64,000 nt of DNA from Clostridium thermosuccinogenes (GTDB lineage Bacteria > Bacillota > Clostridia > Acetivibrionales > DSM-5807). The notes beneath the pieces were generated by a model, which saw only the letters and a list, made by a program, of their open reading frames with translations, ran no database searches and was not told where the DNA came from. Shown here piece by piece: positions 17,510 to 25,788 of this stretch (positions are counted from its first letter, which is position 1; the number at the start of each line of letters is the position of its first letter). A program made the translations under genes and the position numbers. The DNA is taken from positions 2,195,665 to 2,259,664 of the forward strand of contig NZ_CP021850.1 in the NCBI RefSeq assembly GCF_002896855.1. The letters run 5' to 3'.

Positions 17510-18241
17510 CTACAGGATTAAATTTTCTTTAGGCGATGGTTTCCCCAGGTAATATCCCTGGCCATAGGATATGCCCAAAAGTTCAGCGGCATTCAGGTCA
17601 GCTTCTGTTTCCACACCTTCTATTATCAATTTCGTTGAATCTACAAGCAGATCAACTAAAAATCTTACAATTCTTTGTTTCCTGGGATTTACGGCGAGAT
17701 TGCTGGCAAAATATCGATCCAGCTTTATATAGTCAGGTTCTAACTCTATCCACTGTTGAAAAAAAGAATATCCTGCTCCCATATCATCCACTGCAATTTT
17801 AACACCTCTCGCCCGAAGTCCCCTCGTCACCTTCTTAAGCTCCTTCCAGTTTTCAACCGGCTCATTTTCCAGAAGCTCCAGCACCACAGGCATATCCTCG
17901 GGTATATTGGTATCCCACCAATATAAAAAATTGCCTTTTAAAAGCGTGGAAGGAAATATGTTAATAAATATGAGGTTTGATTCATTTCTAAAGTTATTTA
18001 ATGCAGTCTTGATAGACATAAGATCCAGTGTGCTCTGACAGCCTTTTTCCTCGGCTTCTTTGAATATCTGGTTAGGGGAAATGTGTAATTTCGAAGCGTC
18101 TCTAAGCAATGCCTCATACCCTATAATGCTTAAATTCTTCAAGCAGTATATGGGTTGAAACCAATGCGTTATAGAATAGTTGAACTTGCTGTCATCAATA
18201 CTGATTTTCCGCAACTTAATCTCCTCCACTAACACTGACAT
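17510..18241 (-). CDS. EAL-domain c-di-GMP phosphodiesterase
   Basis: This is a compact, soluble EAL protein expected to hydrolyse c-di-GMP. The main catalytic residues are visible: EALLR, Asn in NIFPST, Glu in LELLENE, DDMGAGYS, IKLDR, EGVETE and a final QGYYLG. There is no sensor domain. The ATG at 18241 lacks a ribosome site; a TTG at 18214, nine codons in, follows GGAGGAG at a spacing of six and may be the true start. A c-di-GMP-I riboswitch upstream suggests control by the enzyme's own substrate. Confidence 0.9.
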   Translation of the reverse strand: MSVLVEEIKLRKISIDDSKFNYSITHWFQPIYCLKNLSIIGYEALLRDASKLHISPNQIFKEAEEKGCQSTLDLMSIKTALNNFRNESNLIFINIFPSTLLKGNFLYWWDTNIPEDMPVVLELLENEPVENWKELKKVTRGLRARGVKIAVDDMGAGYSFFQQWIELEPDYIKLDRYFASNLAVNPRKQRIVRFLVDLLVDSTKLIIEGVETEADLNAAELLGISYGQGYYLGKPSPKENLIL

Positions 18242-18355
18242 AAGTAGCGATTGAGCTGCCTATGTTATAACTTCATGGAAAGAGATTAAGGGGTCAGGCG
18301 CATTTAGAGTGATCTTAAATTGCCCGATCCTTTCCCTGCTTTCAATACCTATAAC

Positions 18356-18446
18356 TTCACTGGCAACCCAACCGTCATGGCATTCTCATGCTTTAGACTT
18401 GTGGCTTTGCGTCCTCACCTTTCGATGAGTTTGCCTTTTTCAATGC
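18356..18446 (-). promoter_or_regulatory. c-di-GMP-I riboswitch (GEMM)
   Basis: On the minus strand the GEMM core is clear: AGGCAAACTCATCGAAAGG (a GNRA tetraloop hairpin), GGACGCAAAGCC, then GTCTAAAGC, and GACGGTTGGGTTGCC as the tetraloop-receptor arm. It lies about 115 bases before the EAL gene. No obvious terminator hairpin follows it, so the switch may act on translation or by a structure I did not resolve. Confidence 0.92.
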
Positions 18447-18546
18447 AAGCTAATTAATGTAAGAATAACCTTTTCCATACAGTAAAATTATTCCTACCAA
18501 GTAATAATTTTATCACAACTTTGTCATTTTTCAATATATTATCAAA

Positions 18547-18600
18547 TGTTTTGTAATCTATTATATTGTTTTGTAATCTAATGTAATATTTTGTATCCTG
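18547..18600. repeat. Three direct repeats at exact 20-bp spacing
   Basis: TGTTTTGTAATCTA occurs at 18547-18560 and 18567-18580, and a weaker third copy (TATTTTGTATCCTG) at 18587-18600. The starts are exactly 20 bp apart, near two helical turns, as in sites for a regulator binding in an array. It lies 100 bp upstream of the c-di-GMP riboswitch. The rest of 18447-18739 holds only the terminator at 18655. Confidence 0.65.
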
Positions 18601-18654
18601 TGTTTATGCTTATTGACATCCTTATACAGCATACTTATTCATGCACACACAAAG

Positions 18655-18684
18655 AAATCCTGCTTTATATCAAAGCAGGAATCA
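18655..18684 (-). terminator. Terminator of the GntR-ABC operon
   Basis: On the minus strand ATTCCTGCTTT, a short loop, AAAGCAGGATTT and then T-rich sequence. It lies 56 bases beyond the permease stop codon. Confidence 0.8.
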
Positions 18685-18739
18685 GCAACCTTTAATGTAA
18701 ATTCATATTTTGTCATTTGGTTTTTTCACATTTGTATCT

Positions 18740-19402
18740 TTAAAATTCCCTGTTCTTATAAAATTTCACCGACAATCCGTAGGACAAGGCTATGAAAGCC
18801 AATAATGCAACGGCCTTCAGCAGCAGTATGACCACATCTCCTTGGGACCATATAAATTTTGTTATGGCTCCGTCTAATGCGACCCTTTCCCACTCCTGAA
18901 AAACTTTCATGATGTATGAAACACCAAAGAATAAGCAAAAGAACAGCAAGAATCCGACTATCCTGGATTTCGCAAACCCGAATTTGAAAAATACGGGCAG
19001 GTTCAAGCCTGTCATGATGCTGATCGCAACCATTCCAACCATAAAGCTGTCCAGTGTCATTGGATAAACTTTGATGGGCGCTCCTGAAAGCAATAAAAGA
19101 TTAGAAAATATAACATAGCCCACGGTAGCCATCAAAAAGAAAACATATACAGCGAGATATTTTGCGGCTACAACCTGGCTCCTTTTTATGGGCAGGCTGT
19201 TTATCATTATATCTGTCTTGTTCTTTTCATCATAAGCACAGGATGTCGTCAATAGAATATATACCACCCCTGTGGCCGCTGCGGAAAAAACAACCGATTC
19301 CATATTCTGAAAGGCAAAAATCAAAGCAAGAAGATAAAGAAGGCTAAAAGCCACATATCTTTTTTGTATCAGCAGGTCTTTCACGATCAAACTATACAGC
19401 AT
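18740..19402 (-). CDS. ABC-2 type transporter permease
   Basis: This is a membrane protein with about six hydrophobic segments of the ABC-2 permease type that pairs with YtrA-regulated ATPases. It begins MLYSLIVKDLLIQKRYV, typical of the family, and contains the cytoplasmic loop NSLPIKRSQVVAAKYLAVY. It overlaps the end of the ATPase gene by 11 bases and is the last gene of a three-gene operon. GGAGGG precedes the ATG. The substrate is unknown; related systems export antibiotics or respond to wall stress. Confidence 0.85.
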   Translation of the reverse strand: MLYSLIVKDLLIQKRYVAFSLLYLLALIFAFQNMESVVFSAAATGVVYILLTTSCAYDEKNKTDIMINSLPIKRSQVVAAKYLAVYVFFLMATVGYVIFSNLLLLSGAPIKVYPMTLDSFMVGMVAISIMTGLNLPVFFKFGFAKSRIVGFLLFFCLFFGVSYIMKVFQEWERVALDGAITKFIWSQGDVVILLLKAVALLAFIALSYGLSVKFYKNREF

Positions 19403-20261
19403 TCTGTTCCCTCCTTGTATGATAAAGCATTATCTCCTCCAGGGTAGGTTTTTCTATAAGGATTTTGTCGCCATACTTTCTTTTTATCTGATTTTTGTCT
19501 TTGGTCAAGGCTTCAAATCCAAATCGGTTCTGTCTTACCCCTACGAAATCACGAGATGCATCTTTCCCCAGAATCTCTTTTCCGCCTTTAACCATACCGT
19601 AATTGCTCAAAATATCGTCCTTGGACTCACTGAAAAGGATTTCTCCATTGTGGATCAAGGTTACATAATCTGCGATCTTGTCCAGGTCCGATGTGATATG
19701 GGTTGAGAAAAACACCGCTTTGTTTTCATCCTGTATCACCTCGGACAAAGTTTCCAAAAGCTCGCTTCTTACCAGTGGGTCCAATCCCGAGGTCGGCTCA
19801 TCCATGATGAGCAGGTCGGCATTGTGGGATAACGCTATCGTCAGAGATAGCTTCATCTTCATACCTTTTGATAACTCCTTGATTTTCTTTTTCTCCGGCA
19901 GCTCAAACTTCTTGATGTACTTCTTATATGCTTTTTCATCCCATGTTTTGTAAAAAGGCTCAATAATCCACTTCATCTCCGAAATCGTCAGCTCTTCATA
20001 GAAATAGTTTTCATCATAAACGAAACCAATCCTGTTCTTTATCTCATGCTCAAATTTAACATTATCCTTCCCGAAGACCTTGATTTCTCCCCCGTCCTTC
20101 TTCAACAGGTTCATAATAAGCTTGATGGTAGTGCTTTTTCCCGCACCGTTAGGGCCTATAAAGCCCATTATATATCCTTTTTCCAGCACCAGGTCAATAC
20201 CCTTGATGCTAAAGTCCCCATAACTCTTGCGCAGTCCTTTTATTTCCAAAATCGGTTCCAT
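19392..20261 (-). CDS. ABC transporter ATP-binding protein
   Basis: This ATPase drives the adjacent ABC-2 permease. Walker A (GPNGAGKST), the signature (LSKGMKMKLSL), Walker B (LLIMDEPTSGLDP) and the switch histidine (FFSTHITSDL) are all present, with a C-terminal extension common in the family. The start at 20261 follows GAGGAGGG; the longest ORF (to 20363) adds 34 residues inside gntR. One base separates it from the gntR stop codon, so expression is coupled. Confidence 0.93.
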   Translation of the reverse strand: MEPILEIKGLRKSYGDFSIKGIDLVLEKGYIMGFIGPNGAGKSTTIKLIMNLLKKDGGEIKVFGKDNVKFEHEIKNRIGFVYDENYFYEELTISEMKWIIEPFYKTWDEKAYKKYIKKFELPEKKKIKELSKGMKMKLSLTIALSHNADLLIMDEPTSGLDPLVRSELLETLSEVIQDENKAVFFSTHITSDLDKIADYVTLIHNGEILFSESKDDILSNYGMVKGGKEILGKDASRDFVGVRQNRFGFEALTKDKNQIKRKYGDKILIEKPTLEEIMLYHTRREQNAV

Positions 20262-20262
20262 C

Positions 20263-20637
20263 TTATCCCTCCTCATATAATATCTTAAGCATTTCCGACA
20301 GTTCTTCCATTGATATTCCGACGGTCCGCGCAGCCTGAACCGCTTCCGCCAGCTTCTCTTCAATTATCCGTATCCTGGCCTCTTTTAGCAGATCCTTGTT
20401 TTGAGCTGAAACAAAAGACCCCTTTCCAGGAACACTCACAATGTAGCCTTCCCTCTCCAGCTCTTCATAAGCTCTTTTGGTGGTAATCACGCTTATTTGC
20501 AGTTCCTTTGCAAGGTTCCTTATGGAAGGAAGCATCTCTGCTTCTGCCAGTTCTCCGTTTATGATAAGGTTTTTTATTTGCTCCACAATCTGATCATAAA
20601 TGGGCTTATCCGAAGAGTTTGATATGATAATTTTCAA
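20263..20637 (-). CDS. GntR-family regulator, YtrA type
   Basis: This is a small DNA-binding repressor of the YtrA subfamily. The winged-helix domain (residues 1-72) includes LPSIRNLAKELQISVITTKRAYEELEREG, and a short helical tail (about 75-124) probably dimerises. The start is a TTG at 20637, placed just after AAGGGCGGTG; it gives the usual YtrA opening (KIIISNSSDKPIYDQI). The longest ORF begins at another TTG. It heads the ABC operon and very likely represses it through the palindrome at 20660-20690. Confidence 0.92.
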   Translation of the reverse strand: MKIIISNSSDKPIYDQIVEQIKNLIINGELAEAEMLPSIRNLAKELQISVITTKRAYEELEREGYIVSVPGKGSFVSAQNKDLLKEARIRIIEEKLAEAVQAARTVGISMEELSEMLKILYEEG

Positions 20638-20659
20638 CCATTCACCGCCCTTCAACAAA

Positions 20660-20690
20660 TATACTGTATATATAGTATATATACAGTATA
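20660..20690. promoter_or_regulatory. GntR operator: perfect 31-bp palindrome
   Basis: Two exact 15-base arms (TATACTGTATATATA and its complement) flank a single central base. The right arm covers the -10 element of the promoter, so bound repressor would block transcription. The arms contain the GT..AC spacing typical of YtrA-type operators. Confidence 0.88.
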
Positions 20691-20713
20691 TTTTATATTT
20701 ACAGTCATGTCAA
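20685..20713 (-). promoter_or_regulatory. Sigma-A promoter of the GntR-ABC operon
   Basis: On the minus strand: TTGACA (20713-20708), a 17-base spacer and TATACT (20690-20685). Both boxes are near consensus and the -10 lies in the palindrome. Confidence 0.85.
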
Positions 20714-20927
20714 TATGCATAAATAGAAAATTTTCACTTTTTGAAAGGTAGTGAATTATCTAAATAAAAAAGCTCATATTGTTCTTTTCATATTCTCAAG
20801 GCTCGAGCAATATCTTACTCCTGTATGCTGCTTGTAATAATCTTGTTTATCCCGTTTTTATATCAGCTCAGTATAAATCACATTAATCTGAAAAATATTT
20901 TCTGAAACATTTCTGACAGGCCTGTTG

Positions 20928-21794
20928 TTAATTCCGCATGAAAAAATCCGCATTGCGGTTTCTGTAATTCTGGGGAGAAACACCGTTTTTCTTTTTAAAC
21001 AGATAGGAAAAATACGACATATTATTAAATCCCACTTTATAGCATATGTCAGCAACCGATTCACTGGAATTCAGAAGGAGAGCTTCTGCTTCCTGAAGCC
21101 TTAAGTTGTTGATATATTCGGTAGGCGTTTCGTGATAATACCTTTTAAACTGCCGGGTGAGATGCTCCTGGCTTTTTCCGCTCAACCGCACAAAAGCAGC
21201 AAGCCCCTGGGTGAAATTTTCCGGCTTGCGCATATCCTTGCAGGCTTTCACAAGCCAGGGAGGAATCAAATCACTGACCGGCTTGAGTTCGCTAAACTCC
21301 AGCAAAAGAGTGGAAAGCAGGCTGTAAAGAAGCATACACCGGGATGAGTAAGGAAAAGACTCCCCGGGCAGAAAAAACAGATTTACTTTGCTGACAAGGG
21401 TATTCCATAAATGGTGATCCATGTTTTCCAACTGGTATACAACATTACTGTTCCGCTTAAAGTCCAGTCCAACAAGACTCAGCAGCTCTTCCAGAAAAGA
21501 AGCCGGAAAAGCGATATTTGTAATGATGGAGGATGAGGATTCATTTTCAATGGAATGCGAATCCCCCGCAAATATAAATGCCACAGATTGTGAAGTCAGC
21601 ATATGCGCTTTCCCGTTCAAATGATGTATAACGCTTCCTTTCCTGACGAGGAAAAATTCACAAAAGTCCTTGTGGGAATGAAAATCAGTAGTGCTTTTCC
21701 TGAAAACGGTGTGGGCCGCATGCACCGGTGAGTCCGGAGTCCGGAACATATCGAAGGTATATGTCTTGGGTTTTTGATTATCGATCAAAGGCAT
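20928..21794 (-). CDS. AraC-family regulator with cupin domain
   Basis: This is a transcription factor with an N-terminal cupin-like sensing domain (about 20-95: HSHKDFCEFFLVRKGSVIH) and a C-terminal pair of helix-turn-helix motifs (about 185-283). These include LRLQEAEALLLNSSESVADI and GFNNMSYFSYLFKKKNGVSPQNYR. Such regulators usually sense a sugar. The start is uncertain: the longest ORF begins at 21839 without a ribosome site, while the ATG at 21794 has GAAAGG at a spacing of about nine. It is divergent from the URO-D-like gene at 22045, its most likely target. Confidence 0.88.
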   Translation of the reverse strand: MPLIDNQKPKTYTFDMFRTPDSPVHAAHTVFRKSTTDFHSHKDFCEFFLVRKGSVIHHLNGKAHMLTSQSVAFIFAGDSHSIENESSSSIITNIAFPASFLEELLSLVGLDFKRNSNVVYQLENMDHHLWNTLVSKVNLFFLPGESFPYSSRCMLLYSLLSTLLLEFSELKPVSDLIPPWLVKACKDMRKPENFTQGLAAFVRLSGKSQEHLTRQFKRYYHETPTEYINNLRLQEAEALLLNSSESVADICYKVGFNNMSYFSYLFKKKNGVSPQNYRNRNADFFMRN

Positions 21795-22044
21795 AGCCTT
21801 CATCCTTTCGGTGATATCAAAATAGTTAAAACATATCATTATATCAGATTATTTTTTATCAATATAATTATATAATTAAAATGCACAAATAAACAGTCAA
21901 ATTTGACAGGTGGAGCAAAATATTTTAGGACAGACAAAGCTAATGTTTTAACTCTTTTATATAAAATCCAGGTAAATCCTAAAGGACCGTACAGAAAACT
22001 CATATACTAAAACTCACAAATACTATTATCAAGGGGTGTTAAAG

Positions 22045-23286
22045 ATGTATTTCAGCAAACAGGATGTGGAAATCATCAGGGAACTGGCCAAGGAAGTAGC
22101 AGAGATAGCTGCCCTTCCGGTACAGGAAGAAAAAAGAAAGCTTTGGAAAAAGCTAAATGGCCTTAAACCCGAAAGGCCTATGGTTATGATGGATCAACTG
22201 CCCTGGCATGAGATGGACACCGACGGGGAGTTGATAATCCGGTCGGAACATCCTTTTTCCCAGTGGCTGGAGGGCAATTTACGAAGGACGCTCTATCTTT
22301 GGAAGCATATGCCCGTAGATATGGTGGTGGAGCCTTATGTGGAAATTCAGAAAGTAATACACGGCACTGACTTTGGCATACAGGCTAAAGAGGAGACCAC
22401 TTCCACCGACCCGAGAAATAGCGTGGTCAGCCACAAATTTATTGATCAACTGCAAACCGAAGATGATTTGCAAAAAATCAAATTTCCCAAGGTATGGTAT
22501 GACAAGGAAGCCACAGAGAAAAACCTTGAGATGGCTCATGAACTATTGGACGGAATATTGGACGTGCGTTTGCAAGGCTGCCTGCCCAATATTCATTCAT
22601 GGGATCAGATCAGCATGTGGAAAGGCGTGGAGAACTGCCTGTATGATCTGATAGACAGGCCTGAGTTCATTCATAAGCTTATGACAAGGCTTACCGATGC
22701 ATACTTATCTTTACTCGATCAACTGGAGGAACAGGGTCTTTTAGGATATAACCAAACAACCATACATTGCACCGGCGCCTATACCGATGAGCTCCCCGCC
22801 CCCGGATTCGACCCTGAAAAGCCGAGAGCCAAAGACTTATGGACTTTCGGGCTTGCTCAAATTTTTTCAACTGTTTCAGCTGAAATGCATCAGGAGTTTG
22901 AGCTGGACTACAGCAATAAATGGTTTGAAAGATTTGGCCTGGTATACTACGGCTGCTGTGATCCTCTGGACAGAAAGCTGGACATTGTAAGAAAAATACC
23001 CAATTTGCGAAAAATATCCATGAGCCCTTGGGTCAACGTGGAAAGAGGCGCAGAAGGTATTGGAAAGGACTTTGTGTTTTCCAGAAAGCCCAATCCTGCT
23101 TTCCTGGCTGCAAGCCAGTGGGAACCGGAGCTTGTGGAAAAGGATCTGATGGAAACCCGGGATATATGCAAAAAATACGGATGTCCTGTGGAGTTCATTC
23201 TGAAGGATGTGAGCACGGTATGCTACCAGCCCCAGAGGTTATGGGAATGGGCAAAAATCGCAATGAGAGTGGTTGAATCTGATTAG
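22045..23286 (+). CDS. URO-D-fold (COG0407) protein of unknown function
   Basis: The protein belongs to the uroporphyrinogen decarboxylase/MtaA methyltransferase superfamily by overall pattern, but is diverged. A GCCDPLD motif stands where family members carry a metal-binding Cys, and the N-terminal half (MDQLPWHEMD) matches a branch found in sugar-utilisation loci. No heme-biosynthesis gene is nearby, so a role in heme synthesis is unlikely. The start at 22045 follows AAGGGGTG; the longest ORF begins at a GTG inside that site. It is alone on its strand, divergent from an AraC regulator, and ends at a strong terminator. Function unknown. Confidence 0.7.
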   Translation: MYFSKQDVEIIRELAKEVAEIAALPVQEEKRKLWKKLNGLKPERPMVMMDQLPWHEMDTDGELIIRSEHPFSQWLEGNLRRTLYLWKHMPVDMVVEPYVEIQKVIHGTDFGIQAKEETTSTDPRNSVVSHKFIDQLQTEDDLQKIKFPKVWYDKEATEKNLEMAHELLDGILDVRLQGCLPNIHSWDQISMWKGVENCLYDLIDRPEFIHKLMTRLTDAYLSLLDQLEEQGLLGYNQTTIHCTGAYTDELPAPGFDPEKPRAKDLWTFGLAQIFSTVSAEMHQEFELDYSNKWFERFGLVYYGCCDPLDRKLDIVRKIPNLRKISMSPWVNVERGAEGIGKDFVFSRKPNPAFLAASQWEPELVEKDLMETRDICKKYGCPVEFILKDVSTVCYQPQRLWEWAKIAMRVVESD

Positions 23287-23408
23287 CAGGAATTGCATAT
23301 TATAATCTAATTTGTATTGAACTGGTCAGGAGTAAGGATTGTTTGCTTAACGGGAATAGGATTGCTCACTTATCAGGTGATAATAGTTTCATACTCAGCA
23401 GAAGTGAG

Positions 23409-23474
23409 TTTGCTCAATCTCTGGAATAAATTTGCTTAATTTCTGAGATAAGTTTGTTTAATTATCAGCAATTG
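23409..23474. repeat. Three tandem 22-bp repeats
   Basis: Units at 23409-23430, 23431-23452 and 23453-23474 each start TTTGCTCAAT, TTTGCTTAAT or TTTGTTTAAT. The first two match at 17 of 22 positions, the third less well; weaker related pieces lie from 23340. They fill the gap between the URO-D-like gene and its terminator. Confidence 0.6.
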
Positions 23475-23546
23475 AATTTATAAATTACCATGGATGAGAT
23501 TAATTAATGCAATAGTCAAGGATTAGCGTATTTTGTGGTAACATAA

Positions 23547-23600
23547 ATAGCCCCGTCATGCCGGCTTCCATCAGCCGGCGCAACGGGGTTATTTTATTGA
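23547..23600. terminator. Bidirectional terminator
   Basis: AATAGCCCCGT with an inner GCCGGC, an eight-base loop, GCCGGC, then ACGGGGTTATTTTATT. It lies between the converging URO-D-like gene and the propeller-SGNH gene. Confidence 0.88.
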
Positions 23601-23620
23601 TTATTTTAAATTAAAGCATG

Positions 23621-25663
23621 TCATCGGCACAAATACTGCTTTAAATTCCTGGCCACCACCTCATAACCCTGAGGTGAAAGATGCAGCCCTTCCCTGGTGT
23701 AAGAAAGGTCCAAGTTTCCGTTTTCATCCAGCATCTTGCTGTACAAATCTATATAAATGGCACCCTTTTCTTTTGCCAGCTGCTCCAGCTTTTCGTTTAC
23801 CCTGATGATCTCCTGGTTTTTCCTTACCGAAACCGCATCATGGTTAATTTTCGGGTGGTCCGTATTATTGACCGGCAGGATGGAAATCAGGTGTATCTTG
23901 CATTCTGGCAGCCGCTCCTTGACTTTGTCCAGGCATAATGATATATTTTCCATTATTTTTTGCTGTGCATTGCTTCCGAAGCTTGCAAAATCGTTAGTCC
24001 CGATGAGCAGAAACAACTTGGAAGGACTGAGCTCAAAAATGCTCTCTTCCAATCTTCTCAGCAAACCTTCGGTAGTGTCTCCTCCAATACCTCGATTGTA
24101 AACCGGCATATAATCTTTAAGCATTTCCTCCAAGGGAAATTCCTGGGTGATGGAATCGCCTACAAATACTGTTCCTCCCCTGACTGCTGATTTGTTCAGA
24201 TTTCTGAACCAATCCACCCTCCATTCAAAAGCATCGGCAAACAAGCGGTCAAAAAACGAAATGGTGTTATCCTCCAGCAAAATGAAACGCGGCCTGTAAA
24301 TGTGCCCATTTTGGATGGCCAAGTCAAAAGATGTGCAATTCACATTATAGGAAACCAGTATTTTTTCCGGATAGGAAAGATGAAGATGCGCTTTTGCGTT
24401 ATATGTATAGACGCTCTCATGCATCTCATTTTCATCGCAATAAAATACTTTCCGGGGTTTCGAGAAAGGTCCCCATATATTGTCTCCGTATGCATAGGCC
24501 GTATAGTTTGAATTGGTATCATATTGGAAGACCGCAAGAAACTTCCCCTTGTTTTTTCCTCTCAGTATGGGGATGACGCTCATTTCACAGGATACATGAT
24601 CCAGGAGAGGTTTGCTTTTCAATATATCATTTACAAAATCCTCCCCATCAAAAAAGCTCCACTTAGTCCAGTCAGTGAAGTCCTCCGGCAGGACCCTTGC
24701 CGCACAAAGGCTGCGTCTTCTGGTTTCGTGAAATGTCATATATCCATAGACATAAACATAGCCGTCACCGTTCTCAAAGCCTGCCTCTTTCAAATATGGC
24801 AGAACGCATGCACCATAATGGATATTAAAGCTTTCAGTGTCTCTCGATAGCTCAGTTCTGTATTGTCTTGCATTCTTAAAATCCGGCATTCCATTTACAA
24901 TATTCACTTCAGCTATGGCTACACCCAGGCACCTGAACTGAAACCCTTCCGGTTGCGACTTGTCCTCCGTAATTATTGACGGAAGGCAATAAAGCTTGTC
25001 TCCATGCACAAATCCGTCCTGCTGCCAGAAATATGCCTTGCTAAAGTCCTCTCCTTTTCCTTCGAAGTCGTAACAATCCCTGGATGGCTTTAAGGCAGCA
25101 CATGGGATTCCATTATCATCAGTATCATAATAAAACTGAAGAGCACCAGGCTTTTTAGGATCTCCCCCGTCTAAAATGGCATAAGTATTGTTAGGCATAT
25201 AGACAGGCTCTTCTCTGCGAAGGGTTTCCCTGTCAATCTTTGAAATCAGGGTGTCCCCGAAAAAGAACAGGGTTTTTGTGTCATCCACGTTATTATAATT
25301 GTCTTTTCCGTTTGCAATATTAAAGGAGTAGATACCGTCAGCTCCTGCCCAGCCTTCATAACGCTTGAAACAGTCCGTCCAATAATCATTCCGGGAAGCG
25401 ACATATCCCTCCCCTGCATAAACAGCAACAGAAGCACATTCCCCTTTTGCCTTATCTATTTTTATGAAACGGGCAGTCTCCCCTTTTGCATCATCACCAT
25501 GTATGTCCATATATTCCTTGTTATCCAGGGATAGAGAAACCTTCACATCAGAATTCTTCTTCTCTATTTTCCCTATAGGTATGATGCGTTTCAGATCGAT
25601 GATCTTGCTTTCTTGGGATGAATCCAAAAATTCATTGATTAGAAGATCATTTTCGTATACCAA
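23621..25663 (-). CDS. Two-domain protein: beta-propeller-like N-domain plus SGNH esterase
   Basis: Residues 1 to about 490 resemble large carbohydrate-active proteins of a propeller/DUF5005-like type (motifs FFFGDTLIS, YFWQQDGFVHGDKLYCLP, VSCEMSVIP); I cannot name the family firmly. Residues about 495-680 are an SGNH/GDSL hydrolase with all four blocks: FVGDSITQEF (Ser), RGIGGDTTEG (Gly), LLIGTNDF (Asn) and EGLHLSPQGY (Asp-His replaced by Glu-x-x-His). It probably deacylates a sugar. There is no signal peptide, so it acts in the cytoplasm. The likely start is a TTG at 25663 with AAAGGAG ten bases upstream. It is the last gene behind the importer. Confidence 0.75.
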   Translation of the reverse strand: MVYENDLLINEFLDSSQESKIIDLKRIIPIGKIEKKNSDVKVSLSLDNKEYMDIHGDDAKGETARFIKIDKAKGECASVAVYAGEGYVASRNDYWTDCFKRYEGWAGADGIYSFNIANGKDNYNNVDDTKTLFFFGDTLISKIDRETLRREEPVYMPNNTYAILDGGDPKKPGALQFYYDTDDNGIPCAALKPSRDCYDFEGKGEDFSKAYFWQQDGFVHGDKLYCLPSIITEDKSQPEGFQFRCLGVAIAEVNIVNGMPDFKNARQYRTELSRDTESFNIHYGACVLPYLKEAGFENGDGYVYVYGYMTFHETRRRSLCAARVLPEDFTDWTKWSFFDGEDFVNDILKSKPLLDHVSCEMSVIPILRGKNKGKFLAVFQYDTNSNYTAYAYGDNIWGPFSKPRKVFYCDENEMHESVYTYNAKAHLHLSYPEKILVSYNVNCTSFDLAIQNGHIYRPRFILLEDNTISFFDRLFADAFEWRVDWFRNLNKSAVRGGTVFVGDSITQEFPLEEMLKDYMPVYNRGIGGDTTEGLLRRLEESIFELSPSKLFLLIGTNDFASFGSNAQQKIMENISLCLDKVKERLPECKIHLISILPVNNTDHPKINHDAVSVRKNQEIIRVNEKLEQLAKEKGAIYIDLYSKMLDENGNLDLSYTREGLHLSPQGYEVVARNLKQYLCR

Positions 25664-25708
25664 GCTGTATTAACTCCTTTCATTCTAATATATCATTAGA
25701 AACATATG

Positions 25709-25742
25709 AGGCTGTCAGGCTACACAGCCCGACAGCCTTTTT
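25709..25742 (+). terminator. Terminator-like hairpin facing against the surrounding genes
   Basis: AGGCTGTC, inner GGCT, ACAC, AGCC, then GACAGCCTTTTT form a textbook terminator on the plus strand, yet both flanking genes are on the minus strand. On the minus strand it lacks a T-run and may instead protect the 3' end of the importer mRNA. Confidence 0.6.
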
Positions 25743-25788
25743 ATCTAACTTGAAATTAGATCAGATCATAGTATATGCTTATTTCTTA

